Below, piece after piece: positions 42,858 to 52,425 of a stretch of 64,000 nucleotides of DNA (its first letter is position 1; the number at the start of each line of letters is the position of its first letter). The stretch comes from Salinibacter ruber DSM 13855 (GTDB lineage: Bacteria > Bacteroidota > Rhodothermia > Rhodothermales > Salinibacteraceae), in contig NC_007677.1 of assembly GCF_000013045.1 (NCBI RefSeq), forward strand, positions 3,392,001-3,456,000, in the 5' to 3' direction. The notes under the pieces are model-generated. The model made no database searches. It had not been told where the DNA came from and saw only the letters and a program-made list of their open reading frames with translations. The translations under genes and the position numbers were made by a program.

Positions 42858-44291
42858 TCATCCGGCGAGCAGGCCCGCCACCACGAACGCGACGGCGGCC
42901 AGCCCGGCCTGCACGAGCGCGTAGGGCATCTGCGTGTTGACGTGGTCCACGTGGTCGGACGCCGCCGCCATCGACGAGATGATGGAGGTGTCGGAGAGCG
43001 GCGAGGTGTGGTCCCCGAAGATGCCCCCGGACAGCACAGCCCCCAGCATGAGGGAGGACGGGAGCGCCACCTCGACCGCCAGCGGCATCACCACGGGGAT
43101 GAGAATGGCAAAGGCGGTCCACGACGACCCGAGCGTGAACGCCACGAAGCTCGTCACCGCAAACACGAGCACGGGCATCCACCAGGCCGGGCCCTGCTCG
43201 CCGACGAGCTGCACCACGTAGTCGCCCATCTCGAGCGCCTGGGAGACCTGCCCGAGCGCGAACGCGAGCACAAGCAGCAGCGTGACGGGCACGAGGCCGG
43301 ACGCGCCCTTCACGACCCAGTCCATCGACGTGCCCAGCGTCAGGGTGGCGCGCCCCTCTCGGAGCGGACGCGGGATGGCGTAGAGCAGCAGCGCCGCCCC
43401 CAAGGCCGTCCCCACAGCCCACAGCACGGCCGTCGAGCCGCTTCCCTCCATGAGATTGCCCCCGCCGGTGACGTACAGCCCGACGAAGATCATCGCGACC
43501 ATGACGGCGACGGGAAGCAGCAGGTTGCGTGCCTGCGGCGCCACATGGTCGGGCGGCTCGATGCGGGCCACATCGTCCTCAATCATCGGCTGGGCGTCGG
43601 GGCGCAGGACCTGCCCGGTGTCCGCCGCCCGCTTCTCCGCTCGTCGCATGGCCCCGAAGCCCCAGCCCGTCAGCGCCAGCACGAGCGAGAAGCCGATTGC
43701 GAACAGGGCGAAGAAATTGAAGAGCACCGCCTCGGCCAGCACGGCCACGGCGTTCTGCGACAGCTCTTGGGCCCCGACCAGGCCCAGGACGAAGGCGCCC
43801 CACCCGTTGAGCGGGACCGACATGCAGACGGGCGCGCAGGTGGCGTCGCAGTAGTAGGCCAGCTTCTCGCGGGGCAGGCTGAGGCGGTCGAACAGCGGGC
43901 GGCTCACCGCCCCAACGGTCAGGGATGAAATGTTCGACTCGACGAAGAGAACCACCCCGATGCCCCACGCCAATAGCTCGGCCCCGCGCCGGCTCTCCCC
44001 CCAGCCGCGGGCCCGCGCCCACTTGATAAAGCCCTGCACCCCGCCCGAGGCCTGGACCAGCGCCACGAGCCCGCCCACCAGCAGACAGAACACGAGGATG
44101 CGGGCGTTGCTCTCGGTCGTGAAGACCGTCACGATCTGGTCGGCCAGCTCGCGGAGGCCGAGCACCGGATTGCCCCCCGCCAGGATGGTGGTACCCAGCC
44201 AGAGCCCGGCAAAGAGCGACAGGTAGATCTGCCGGGTCCACATCGCAAGTCCAATCGCCACGACGGGCGGCAGCAAAACGATCCAGTCCAT
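42858..44291 (-). CDS. NhaC-type Na+/H+ antiporter
   Basis: 477 residues with about 11 hydrophobic helices. NhaC-family marks are ILVFCLLVGGLVALVQASGGVQGF, VVLFVESNISSLTVGAVSRPLFDRL and the C-terminal SLMLGAVLSGGIFGDHTSPLSDTSIISSMAAASDH, containing the conserved GDHxSPxSDT. It exchanges Na+ for H+ across the inner membrane, keeping cytoplasmic Na+ low, which suits a halophile. Only the first helix precedes the ATG-side polar residues, so the N-terminus MDWIVLLPPVVAIGL looks right. It is convergent with the second MsrA-like gene (23-bp gap), and 87 bp upstream of it lies the SDR gene on the same strand. Confidence 0.93.
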   Translation of the reverse strand: MDWIVLLPPVVAIGLAMWTRQIYLSLFAGLWLGTTILAGGNPVLGLRELADQIVTVFTTESNARILVFCLLVGGLVALVQASGGVQGFIKWARARGWGESRRGAELLAWGIGVVLFVESNISSLTVGAVSRPLFDRLSLPREKLAYYCDATCAPVCMSVPLNGWGAFVLGLVGAQELSQNAVAVLAEAVLFNFFALFAIGFSLVLALTGWGFGAMRRAEKRAADTGQVLRPDAQPMIEDDVARIEPPDHVAPQARNLLLPVAVMVAMIFVGLYVTGGGNLMEGSGSTAVLWAVGTALGAALLLYAIPRPLREGRATLTLGTSMDWVVKGASGLVPVTLLLVLAFALGQVSQALEMGDYVVQLVGEQGPAWWMPVLVFAVTSFVAFTLGSSWTAFAILIPVVMPLAVEVALPSSLMLGAVLSGGIFGDHTSPLSDTSIISSMAAASDHVDHVNTQMPYALVQAGLAAVAFVVAGLLAG

Positions 44292-44378
44292 TCAAACACT
44301 ACGTCCCTGGAGGAGTCCCGCCGACGAGGCCGGCGCCGCCGGGTTCACCGAAAAGGAGGATGACCGTCACGGGAGGCA

Positions 44379-45065
44379 CTACGACATCGCGCGGACCTTC
44401 AGCTCCGGCACGTGGCCGCGCGGGCTGCGAGTGGCGGCGTAGAGCATCGCGTCGGCCAGTTCGCGCGGGTCAACCCAGGTGGACGGGTCGGCGTCCGGCA
44501 TCGCCGCGCGGTTGTCCGGCGTGTCGACGACGCCCATCGGGTAGAGGACCGTCGTGCGCAGGCCCGCGCCCTGTTCTTCGAGCCCCAGGGACTTGACGTA
44601 AGACGCCACGGCGGCCTTCGACGCCCCATAGAGGCCGGCCTCGGCCTGGCCCTCTAGTGCCGCCGGTGCGGACACGCCGAGCAGAAAGCTACTGTCCGCC
44701 CGCGTGAGGAAGGGCACCGCCGCACGGGCCGTGTTGAAGAGGGTGCGGAAGTTAAGCTCCATCATGCGGGCGTAGTCGTCGGCCGTCGACTCGACGGCCT
44801 GCTGCATCGCAAAACCGCCCGCAATGCCGAGGACGGCGTCGAGCGCCCCCTGCTCCTCCCAGACATCCGCGAACGTCTCCATGGTGGCGTCCGCGTCGGT
44901 CAGGTCGACGTCAAAGACCTGCGCGTCGGGAAAGGAGGCCTCCAGGGTGGCACGGTTCTCGCCCCCGATGTCGATGAGGGCAAGGTCCCAGCCCGCGTCG
45001 TCGAAGACCTCGGCGGTCACGGAGCCGATGACGCCGGCGGCCCCAGTGATGGCTACGGTGGGCAT
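44379..45065 (-). CDS. Short-chain dehydrogenase/reductase
   Basis: 228 residues of the classical SDR fold. The cofactor motif is AITGAAGVIGSV, a slightly changed TGxxxGxG. A VLGIAGGFAM segment replaces the usual NNAG. The catalytic Tyr-Lys pair is in LYGASKAAVASY, with the Ser in SFLLGVSAPAAL. NAD(P) preference cannot be judged with confidence, although the Asp in ALIDIGG after the second strand favours NAD. Substrate unknown. It lies 87 bp upstream of the antiporter gene. Confidence 0.88.
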   Translation of the reverse strand: MPTVAITGAAGVIGSVTAEVFDDAGWDLALIDIGGENRATLEASFPDAQVFDVDLTDADATMETFADVWEEQGALDAVLGIAGGFAMQQAVESTADDYARMMELNFRTLFNTARAAVPFLTRADSSFLLGVSAPAALEGQAEAGLYGASKAAVASYVKSLGLEEQGAGLRTTVLYPMGVVDTPDNRAAMPDADPSTWVDPRELADAMLYAATRSPRGHVPELKVRAMS

Positions 45066-45462
45066 AGCGGTCGAAGCATTGATCTGTGGGCAGTGCGTGT
45101 GCCCCCAACGTATCGACTGGAACGGTTCGGGTCAACGAGCCGGGGCGTCGGGCGCACCGAAAACGTCGGGGCAGAGCGGTTGCCCACAGGAGAACGTTGT
45201 GCCTCCCCACAACGCCACACGGCATTCCTCTGTGCTGAGCCCCCATTCCCTCACTTCATATTCACACCTGTATGAGGGTCTGTAACAATCCGGAATATGG
45301 ACGGCAGATCGCCCAAAACGGTGGCGACTCGTCGAACGAACCTATACGTTTGGTCGTGGTCTTGCGGGCACAAAGGCACCACAAGCGCCGTCGGACCGTG
45401 CATGCCGGACCGCGAGCAGTCGTGCGGCACGGGCTCTCTTCCACCACACCGATTCTCAAGGG
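45066..45462. promoter_or_regulatory. Divergent intergenic region before the symporter gene
   Basis: A 397-bp non-coding region with promoters for the SDR gene and for the symporter-rhodopsin side. I see only one match to the Bacteroidota -7 pattern (TACGTTTG at 45345-45352) and no matching -33 element. No repeats or RNA motif were recognised. Confidence 0.35.
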
Positions 45463-47091
45463 ATGAGTGAACTAGCGATTTACTGGGTCTTCGCGGGGGC
45501 GTTCTTGGCAAGCATGGTCGCCATCGGCGCCTACCAGTTTATTGGCCTCCGGACGGTGGACGACCGGGGGGAACGGGCCTTCGATTTCTGGATCGGCGAA
45601 GGGACGGTGCCGGGCTGGTGGACGGCGGCCTCCCTGGCGGCCGGCTGGCTTTTGCTCGGCTGGATGACGTGGCAGATGTACCTCTGGTACGCCTACGGCC
45701 TCGGGGCCATCTGGATCTTCACGATTCCCTGGCTCCTGTGCACCGTCGGGCTCCTGTTCGTGCCCAAGCTGTTCCGGCGGTTTCCGGGCGTCTCGATCCC
45801 CGAGATCCTCCGCTTCCGCTTCAACCGCATGACGCAGACGCTCCTGGGGCCCGTGCAGAGCTTTGCGTACCTCACGTGGCTGGCCGCCGAAATCTACGTG
45901 CTGAGCGCCGTGCTGTCAAAGCCGCTGGAGGTCGGCATCGTGACGATGGCCATTATCGTGAGCATCACGTTCGGCATCTACGTGACCATGGGCGGCTTCC
46001 GCTCCGTCCTGCGCACGGACCTGATCCAGTTCGTCTGCGCGGCGATCATGCTCGTGGCCCTCTCGGTGTTCGGCATCATGGAGGCCGCAGCCCTCTCGGG
46101 CGGCTTCGGACAGATCGTCGCTCAGATCAACGAGACGCCGCCCGTCTACGCCGATCACTTCTGGGACTGGGACTCGCCGGGCTACTCCTACATGTTTGCA
46201 TCGCTCCTTATCTACACGCCCGGCTTCATCACCCTGCAGGGCGCATGGCAGCGCGTGATGGCGACCTCCACCGAGACGGAGGCCCAGAAGGGCATGTGGT
46301 GGAACGTCACGTTCAACGTCATCATCGTGGTCCTCATGCCCACCCTCATCGCCGTGGCGGCGCTGGTCGTCTTTCCGCCCGTCGGCGGCGAGATTCCGAG
46401 CGAGGTCGGCAGCTTCGGCTACTTCATCTTCTCGTCGATGATCACGGAGCTGTTCAGCAACCCGATCGTCGCCGGGGCGCTCATCGTGGCGCTCATGGGG
46501 ATGGCGCTCTCGTCGGTCGACACGTACGTGAACGTCTGTGCCATGAACCTGACGAAGGACGTGCTGGAGCCGCTCGTATTCGAGCGATACGACGTGAGCG
46601 GACAGGCTCGACTGAACACCGGCCGCGCCGTGACGGCCGGCTTCATCGGCATCTCGCTCCTGTGGGCGTTCGAGTTTCCGGGTCTGTTCGACATGTACTT
46701 CCTGTCGAGTGCGCTCATCTCGGCGACGACGGCCGTCGCCACGTTTAGCGCGTTTTCCAAGAAGCCGACGACGCTCTCGGCCTACCTGGCCATCATCTTC
46801 GGCACCGTCGGCATCTTCCTGTTCTTCTTCCTCGGCAAGTACGAGATGCTGGGCTGGCTGCCAACGTGGCTCACCAACTCGGGCCTGGCCTACGGCGTGA
46901 TCGGACTCGCCCTTTCCATCATCGGCATCTTCGTGGGCATCGCCTTCGGCACGCCCCCGAGCGACCGGGTGCTCGCCCGCTACGACGGGAGCTACTACTC
47001 GGGGCGCCGCGAGATGTACGAGCTGAATCAGCAGCTGAAGCAGGAGGAGAAGGAGGAACGGGAGGAGGCCGCGGCGGCCCCCTCCGCGTAG
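45463..47091 (+). CDS. Sodium:solute symporter (SSS family)
   Basis: 542 residues with about 13 hydrophobic helices. SSS features are the N-terminal ERAFDFWIGEGTVPGWWTAASLAAGWLL (unwound first helix), VTMGGFRSVLRTDLIQF, which matches the SSS signature (gGl.av..td..q), and VALMGMALSSVDTYVNVCAMNLTKDV with Ser-Ser in the sodium-site helix. The C-terminus is a charged tail, EEKEEREEAAAAPSA. It imports a solute with Na+; the substrate is not clear, and family members carry sugars, proline, carboxylates or choline. Halorhodopsin follows 147 bp downstream on the same strand. Confidence 0.92.
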   Translation: MSELAIYWVFAGAFLASMVAIGAYQFIGLRTVDDRGERAFDFWIGEGTVPGWWTAASLAAGWLLLGWMTWQMYLWYAYGLGAIWIFTIPWLLCTVGLLFVPKLFRRFPGVSIPEILRFRFNRMTQTLLGPVQSFAYLTWLAAEIYVLSAVLSKPLEVGIVTMAIIVSITFGIYVTMGGFRSVLRTDLIQFVCAAIMLVALSVFGIMEAAALSGGFGQIVAQINETPPVYADHFWDWDSPGYSYMFASLLIYTPGFITLQGAWQRVMATSTETEAQKGMWWNVTFNVIIVVLMPTLIAVAALVVFPPVGGEIPSEVGSFGYFIFSSMITELFSNPIVAGALIVALMGMALSSVDTYVNVCAMNLTKDVLEPLVFERYDVSGQARLNTGRAVTAGFIGISLLWAFEFPGLFDMYFLSSALISATTAVATFSAFSKKPTTLSAYLAIIFGTVGIFLFFFLGKYEMLGWLPTWLTNSGLAYGVIGLALSIIGIFVGIAFGTPPSDRVLARYDGSYYSGRREMYELNQQLKQEEKEEREEAAAAPSA

Positions 47092-47238
47092 GCGTTCGGC
47101 GATGCGGGGCTGTTCGGCCCCGAGTGCCCCTGCACCTCGGTAGAACCGTCCCCCACGCCCCCCGTTGGGTTATCGTCAGCGTCTTCTGGCTCGCACGCGT
47201 CTCTTCGCCGGCCCCCTTCCCAACAGATCTCTCCCTGA

Positions 47239-47988
47239 ATGTTTGAAGCAGTTCTGGATAACGCTGCTCTCGCCTCCTCCATCTACGTCAACATTGCGCT
47301 TGCCGGGCTCACCATCATCGTGATCGCGGTGATGTCACGGAGCATCCACGACTCCAGGGCGAAGCTGATCACGATGTCGACCCTGATGATCTCGGTGGTG
47401 TCCATCTCCAGCTACATGGGACTGGCCTCGGGCCTCACCATCGATCCCCTGGTCATGCCCGAGGGCCATCCCCTCGCCGGCCAGGAAGTCCTCTCCCTGT
47501 GGGGACGGTACCTGACCTGGGCCTTCTCGACGCCGTTCATTCTGCTGGCACTAGGCCTGCTGGCCCGCAGCACCACCGATAAGATTTTCTCGGCCATTGT
47601 CCTCGACGTGTTCATGTGCCTGACGGGCCTGGCCGCCGCGCTCACCACGAGCAGCCACGCCATGCGCTGGCTCTGGTACGCCCTCAGTACCGCGTTTTTC
47701 GTCGGGGTTCTGTACTACCTGCTCGTCGAGTGGCCCGCCGAGGCCGACGAGGCAGGGACCGCCGACATCTTCTCCACGCTGCAGTGGATGACCATCGTCT
47801 TGTGGATCGGGTACCCGGTCGTCTGGGCCCTCGGGAATGAGGGCCTCGCCCTCCTCGAAGTGGGCGCGACCTCGTGGGCCTACAGCGGGCTCGACATCTT
47901 CGCCAAGTACGCCTTCACCATCATTCTCGTGCTGTACGTCAGCGACGAGCCGGACGCGGTCGTCTCGACCTCACCGGCGACGGCGTAG
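47239..47988 (+). CDS. hop: Halorhodopsin (light-driven chloride pump)
   Basis: 249 residues with seven hydrophobic helices, matching microbial rhodopsins. The retinal Schiff-base Lys is Lys223 in LDIFAKYAF, with Asp219 at the place of BR Asp212 and Arg90 at that of BR Arg82. In helix C, WGRYLTWAFSTPFILLALGLL, the BR proton acceptor Asp85 is Thr93 and the donor Asp96 is Ala104. The Thr-Ser-Ala set is that of halorhodopsin, so the likely cargo is Cl- moving inward. Retinal-pocket residues Trp94, Trp189, Tyr192, Pro193 and Trp196 are present. This family is best known from haloarchaea, so transfer is likely. Chloride import fits a salt-in cell. Start ATG at 47239. Confidence 0.93.
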   Translation: MFEAVLDNAALASSIYVNIALAGLTIIVIAVMSRSIHDSRAKLITMSTLMISVVSISSYMGLASGLTIDPLVMPEGHPLAGQEVLSLWGRYLTWAFSTPFILLALGLLARSTTDKIFSAIVLDVFMCLTGLAAALTTSSHAMRWLWYALSTAFFVGVLYYLLVEWPAEADEAGTADIFSTLQWMTIVLWIGYPVVWALGNEGLALLEVGATSWAYSGLDIFAKYAFTIILVLYVSDEPDAVVSTSPATA

Positions 47989-48114
47989 TGCCCCTCCGGC
48001 CCCGGCAAGTGGCGCCCTGGGGACGCGCTACTCACCACTGAAATTCCTGTCTCTGGTTTCTCCTTCGGGACAGGCCCGACGCGTTTCCAATCACGACTCG
48101 TACCGACTCCCTCC

Positions 48115-48864
48115 ATGACCGACCTCACGGGAACATCCGCCATCGTCACCGGTGCCTCAAGCGGCATTGGCGAAGCCACCGCGCACCGTCTTGCTCAGGA
48201 CGGCGTGTCCGTGGCGCTCGCCGCCCGTCGCGAGGAGCGCCTCAACGCCCTCCGCGACGACATCGACGCCGAGGGCGGCACCGCCATCGTCTGCCCCACC
48301 GACGTGACCGACCGGGACCAGGTGCAGGCCCTCGCCGACGCCACCCTCGACGCGTTTGGGAGCATCGACATTCTGGTCAACAACGCCGGCATCATGCCGC
48401 TCTCCCTCATGGAAAACCTCCACGAGGGCGAGTGGGAGCAGATGGTGGACGTGAACGTGAAGGGGGTACTCCACGCCGTGGGGGCCGTGCTGCCCGCGAT
48501 GATGGAGCAGGAGCAGGGACACATCGTCAACATTTCTTCCGTGGCCGGGCGCCGCACCTTTCCCGGCAGCGCCGTGTATTCGGGCACCAAGTTCTTCGTC
48601 CGCGCCCTCTCGGAGCGGATGCGCAACGAGCTGGCGCCCTCCCACAACATCCGGGTCACCTCCATTGAGCCCGGCGCCGTGGACACGGAGCTGCCCAACA
48701 CCATCACCGACGAGGACATCCTGGCGGGAATGGGCGACATGCAGGACGAGATGCAGATGATGGAGTCCGCGGACATCGCGGACACGATCCACTACGCCCT
48801 CACGGCCCCCGAGCACGTGGACGTGGAGGAGCTCCTCGTGATGCCGACCGACCAGCAGGGGTAG
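48115..48864 (+). CDS. NADP-type short-chain dehydrogenase/reductase (YdfG-like)
   Basis: 249 residues of classical SDR. Motifs are [15 protein letters not shown] (cofactor), [19 protein letters not shown] with the catalytic Ser, and the Tyr-Lys pair in [14 protein letters not shown]. The end [18 protein letters not shown] is typical of the YdfG/serine dehydrogenase group. The Arg-Arg in AARREERL after the second strand suggests NADP(H). Substrate unknown; 3-hydroxy acids or alcohols are typical. It lies 126 bp after halorhodopsin on the same strand, and no terminator was recognised between them. Confidence 0.9.
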   Translation: MTDLTGTSAIVTGASSGIGEATAHRLAQDGVSVALAARREERLNALRDDIDAEGGTAIVCPTDVTDRDQVQALADATLDAFGSIDILVNNAGIMPLSLMENLHEGEWEQMVDVNVKGVLHAVGAVLPAMMEQEQGHIVNISSVAGRRTFPGSAVYSGTKFFVRALSERMRNELAPSHNIRVTSIEPGAVDTELPNTITDEDILAGMGDMQDEMQMMESADIADTIHYALTAPEHVDVEELLVMPTDQQG

Positions 48865-48899
48865 TCGCGTCGACGCTTCCAGGTGCCCCGATCGGCCCG

Positions 48900-49268
48900 T
48901 CACGTCCTTATTCGGAGCCCAAGGGCCCAGTAGATCCAGCCGACGAGGGCGACCTGGAGCGGCAGGCGCAGGTAGAGCGCCCACGCCGGGATGCCTTCGA
49001 AGTCGGCCGGGTGGAGCGCCATGTGCACGTTGGCGGGGAAGACCGCCAACGCGAGCAGGATGAGGCCCCACCCGGCATACCTGCGTAGGCCGGGCACCAG
49101 CACACCCAGGGCGCCCAGCAGCTCAGCGGCCCCGCTCACGTACACCAGCGCGTAGGGGGCCGGCAGGTACGGCGGGACGATGCGCGCAAAGGCCGACGGC
49201 CGTACGAAGTGCGCCGTGCCCGCCGCGGCAAAGAGCAGGGCAATGAGGTACACGGAGAAACGGTGCAT
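48900..49268 (-). CDS. DoxX-family membrane protein
   Basis: 122 residues with four hydrophobic helices (LIALLFAAAGTAHFVRP, YVSGAAELLGALGVLVPGLR, WGLILLALAVFPANVHMAL, LYLRLPLQVALVGWIYWAL). The first helix end with GTAHF and the AELLGALGVL pattern match DoxX-like proteins. Family members are membrane redox partners in several contexts; the role here is unknown. It is convergent with the SDR gene and 35 bp away. Confidence 0.87.
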   Translation of the reverse strand: MHRFSVYLIALLFAAAGTAHFVRPSAFARIVPPYLPAPYALVYVSGAAELLGALGVLVPGLRRYAGWGLILLALAVFPANVHMALHPADFEGIPAWALYLRLPLQVALVGWIYWALGLRIRT

Positions 49269-49562
49269 GGGGGCGGATCAAATGAACGTGAGAGCACAGG
49301 GGCAGGGGCGAGCCCTGGGGCTAGAGGATCGTACCCGCGTGGCCATGGTGCGTGCCCAATCCGGGCAGGGGGCCGATGCCCCGATGTAGATTTGCTCAGG
49401 CCGGCACACAGCGCCTTGACACTCCGTCAACCGAGAGCGCTCCGCATCCCTCTGTTTGCCTGATCGTTTCGTAACGAAGCAATCCGGCGGCCCCCGCGTT
49501 TGTAGGGGGTCCGAGTATACACTCACTCCTCCGCCGCGCTTTTCTCCGACCCGCTTCGTTTC

Positions 49563-51056
49563 ATGGACGCCACCGATTCCTCCCGGGGCCTCTTCTGCAA
49601 CCGTACCCTCAACCTGCGGGGCATTCAGGCCATCGGGTACGACATGGACTACACGCTCATCCACTACCACATGCGCAAGTGGGAAAAGCGCGCCTACACG
49701 TTCATCCGGGAGGGCCTCCAGGCGAAGGGCTGGCCGGTGGACGATCTGCAGTTTGACCCGGAGCTGGCCATTCGCGGCCTCGTGATCGACGTTGAGCGCG
49801 GCAACGTGGTAAAGGCCAACCGCTTCGGGTACGTCAAGCGAGCCTTCCACGGCACCACCCCCCTCGGCTACGAGCGACAACGCGACGAGTATCAGCGCAC
49901 GCTCGTAGACCTCGGGGAGGACCGCTGGCACTTCCTCAACACGCTTTTCTCCATCTCGTCGGCCTGCATGTACATGCAGTTGGTGGACCTGCTCGACGCC
50001 GACGCGCTGGAGGGCTCCATGGGCTACACCGATCTCTGGGAGCGCGTACAGCATACGCTCGACGAGGCCCACATGGAGGGGCGGCTCAAGGAGGCCATCG
50101 TCCAGCACCCAGAGCGGTTCGTGGACCTCGACCCGCAGATGCCCCTCACCCTTCTTGATCAGAAGCGCGCCGGGAAGAAGCTGCTGCTGATTACCAACTC
50201 CGAGTGGAGCTACGCCCAGCCCATGCTGGCGTACGCCTTCAACGGCTTCCTCCCCGACGACATGACGTGGCGGGACCTCTTCGACCTCTCCATCGTGGGG
50301 GCGCGGAAGCCGGACTTCTTTTCGGTCGACATGCCGGCCTTCCGCATCGAGCGCGACGACGGCCTGTTGCGGGAGCACAAAAACGGCCCGCTGGAGGAGG
50401 ACAGCGTGTATGTGGGCGGCAACGCCCCCCTCGTGGAACGGACGCTCGGGCTGCGGGGGGAGGAGATCCTGTACGTGGGCGACCACCTGTTCGTGGACGT
50501 CAACGTCTCGAAGAAGGTGCTGCGGTGGCGCACGGCCCTCGTGGTGCGGGAGCTGGAGCAGGAGATCGAGGCATTCCGGTCGTTCGCCGACCGGCAGGCC
50601 CACCTCTCGCGGCTGATGGAGCAGAAGGAGCAGCTGGAGGCGGAGTTCTCGGCCAAGCGCCTGCAGCGTCAGCGCCTGGACGAGAACTACGGCGAGACGG
50701 ACGGCCACGAGATCGAGGCCCTCGAACAGGAGATGTCGGCCCTCCGCACGCGCCTCACCGCCCTCGACGAGGACATCGCCCCCCTCGCCAAGGCCTCCAG
50801 CCAGCTCGTGAACGAGAACTGGGGGCCCCTCATGCGCACCGGCAAGGACAAGAGCCTCTTCGCCCGGCAGGTGGAGCGCTACGCCGACGTCTATACCGGG
50901 CGTGTCTCCAACTTTCTCCACCACACTCCCTTCACGTACCTGCGCTCCCACCGGGGCAGCCTGCCGCACGACGAGGCCGCCGAGCGGGACCCGCAGTACG
51001 AGTCACTGACCTCGGGCTATGAGTGGGACGAAACGACCGCCAAAGAGCGCGGGTGA
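49563..51056 (+). CDS. Cytosolic 5'-nucleotidase, IMP/GMP-type (HAD-IG family)
   Basis: 497 residues. The HAD catalytic motif is GYDMDYTLIHY (DxDxT) near residue 26. Further family marks are KLLLITNSEWSYAQPMLAYAF (motif II), ARKPDFFS (motif III Lys) and GEEILYVGDHLFVDVNVSKK (motif IV). These match the eukaryotic NT5C2 type, which is rare in bacteria but common in Bacteroidota relatives. A coiled coil of about 90 residues follows the catalytic core (LSRLMEQKEQLEAEFSAKR). It dephosphorylates purine monophosphates. Start ATG at 49563, with an upstream 294-bp gap. Confidence 0.93.
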   Translation: MDATDSSRGLFCNRTLNLRGIQAIGYDMDYTLIHYHMRKWEKRAYTFIREGLQAKGWPVDDLQFDPELAIRGLVIDVERGNVVKANRFGYVKRAFHGTTPLGYERQRDEYQRTLVDLGEDRWHFLNTLFSISSACMYMQLVDLLDADALEGSMGYTDLWERVQHTLDEAHMEGRLKEAIVQHPERFVDLDPQMPLTLLDQKRAGKKLLLITNSEWSYAQPMLAYAFNGFLPDDMTWRDLFDLSIVGARKPDFFSVDMPAFRIERDDGLLREHKNGPLEEDSVYVGGNAPLVERTLGLRGEEILYVGDHLFVDVNVSKKVLRWRTALVVRELEQEIEAFRSFADRQAHLSRLMEQKEQLEAEFSAKRLQRQRLDENYGETDGHEIEALEQEMSALRTRLTALDEDIAPLAKASSQLVNENWGPLMRTGKDKSLFARQVERYADVYTGRVSNFLHHTPFTYLRSHRGSLPHDEAAERDPQYESLTSGYEWDETTAKERG

Positions 51057-51201
51057 TGAGGGCGTGGAAGGGCGGGAGTGTAAAGGAGCGGGAGAAAGAG
51101 AGAACGGGCTTGGGGAGGACGGAGCGGCGACAGCCCCACCGGCCTCGGCCCAAGCGTTCAACCTTCCAACGCAAAACGCCCAACCCCCACCCCCCAAAGC
51201 G

Positions 51202-52239
51202 CTACAGCCCGACCGCCCCGAAGAGGACGACGCCGAGGGCGATCAGAATGGCGTTCGCGAGGGCAATGGGCAGCAGGTACTTCCAGCCCACCTTCATGAG
51301 CTGGTTGTACTTGAAGCGGGGGAACGTCCACCGCACCCAGATGAAGACGAAGGAGAAGAAGCTGACCTTCAGCATCAGGCTCACGAACTGGAGCAGGGCG
51401 AGCAGGGTCGAGCCCTCCAGCGCCGGAAAGAGGGCAATCAGCTGCGGCTCAAGCGGCACCAGGTAGCCCCCGAAGAAGAGCGTCACGATGAAGAAGGAGG
51501 CGATGAACCAGTTCACGTACTCGGCAAGAAAGAACATGCCGAACTTCATCCCGCTGTACTCGGTGTGGTAGCCGGCCACCAGCTCCTCCTCCGCCTCCGG
51601 CAGGTCGAAGGGCGCGCGGTTGGTTTCGGCGAAGGCGGTCACGATGAAAATGAGACAGCCGATGGGGTTGCGCACCGCGTTCCAGCCCAGCAGCGCCCCG
51701 CCCGAACTCTGATGCTCCACGATCTCCATAAAGTTGAGCGACCCGGCGATGAGGACGACAGAGATGACCGCCAGTCCCATCGAGAGCTCGTAGGACACCA
51801 TCTGCGCCGCCGACCGCAGCCCGCCGAGCAGCGAGAACTTGCTGTTGGAGCTCCAGCCCGCCAGCGTCACGCCGTAGACGCTGATGGAGGTGAGCGCCAG
51901 GAGCATGATGACCCCCACGTTTAGGTCGGCCACGACTACCCCTTCGGCGAACGGAATGAGCGACGCGGTGGTCATGGCGATGACGACCATGACGACGGGC
52001 GCCATCGAGTGAATAAACTTGTTGGACTGCGCGGGCTGCACGTCCTCCTTCAGCACGAACTTGAGCACGTCGGCGAACGGCTGCAGGAGGCCGAGGGGCC
52101 CCACCCGGTTCGGCCCCGGGCGGTTCTGAATGAAGGCCGAGACGCGTCGCTCCGCAAAGACCAGCAGCGACGCCGAAAGCAGCATCGCATTGATGACGAG
52201 GAAGGCGCCGAGGGCCGTCCAAACCATTGAAGGGATCAT
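51202..52239 (-). CDS. nuoH: NADH-quinone oxidoreductase subunit H
   Basis: 345 residues from the ATG ending at 52239 (MIPSMVWTALGAFL). It is a polytopic protein of about eight helices. NuoH signatures are FIQNRPGPNRVGPLGLLQPFADVLK and FAETNRAPFDLPEAEEELVAGYHTEYSG, both nearly invariant and forming the quinone site. NuoH is the membrane-arm subunit touching the peripheral arm of complex I. The other nuo genes are absent here, so it stands alone. An in-frame upstream start, 62 codons earlier, lacks logic. Confidence 0.95.
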   Translation of the reverse strand: MIPSMVWTALGAFLVINAMLLSASLLVFAERRVSAFIQNRPGPNRVGPLGLLQPFADVLKFVLKEDVQPAQSNKFIHSMAPVVMVVIAMTTASLIPFAEGVVVADLNVGVIMLLALTSISVYGVTLAGWSSNSKFSLLGGLRSAAQMVSYELSMGLAVISVVLIAGSLNFMEIVEHQSSGGALLGWNAVRNPIGCLIFIVTAFAETNRAPFDLPEAEEELVAGYHTEYSGMKFGMFFLAEYVNWFIASFFIVTLFFGGYLVPLEPQLIALFPALEGSTLLALLQFVSLMLKVSFFSFVFIWVRWTFPRFKYNQLMKVGWKYLLPIALANAILIALGVVLFGAVGL

Positions 52240-52425
52240 GTCCGCACGGTTGAGTTCGGGGGACGCGGGCGAGGGGGTACAGGGATACCGTTTGAAACGT
52301 ACTCGTTGCCGGCGACGGGCGCAAGCAATCCGGCAGCATCCGCTCCTGGAATGCTGCGGGGCCCCCGCCATTTTTGGGGAGAGTTCACGGCCCGCCTCTC
52401 GACGTCCTTGCCTCCCTTCTCCCAT

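Noticed and set aside
45345-45352. TACGTTTG, matching the Bacteroidota -7 box, before the symporter gene
   Set aside because: No matching -33 TTG at the right distance; a single 6-base match is expected by chance.
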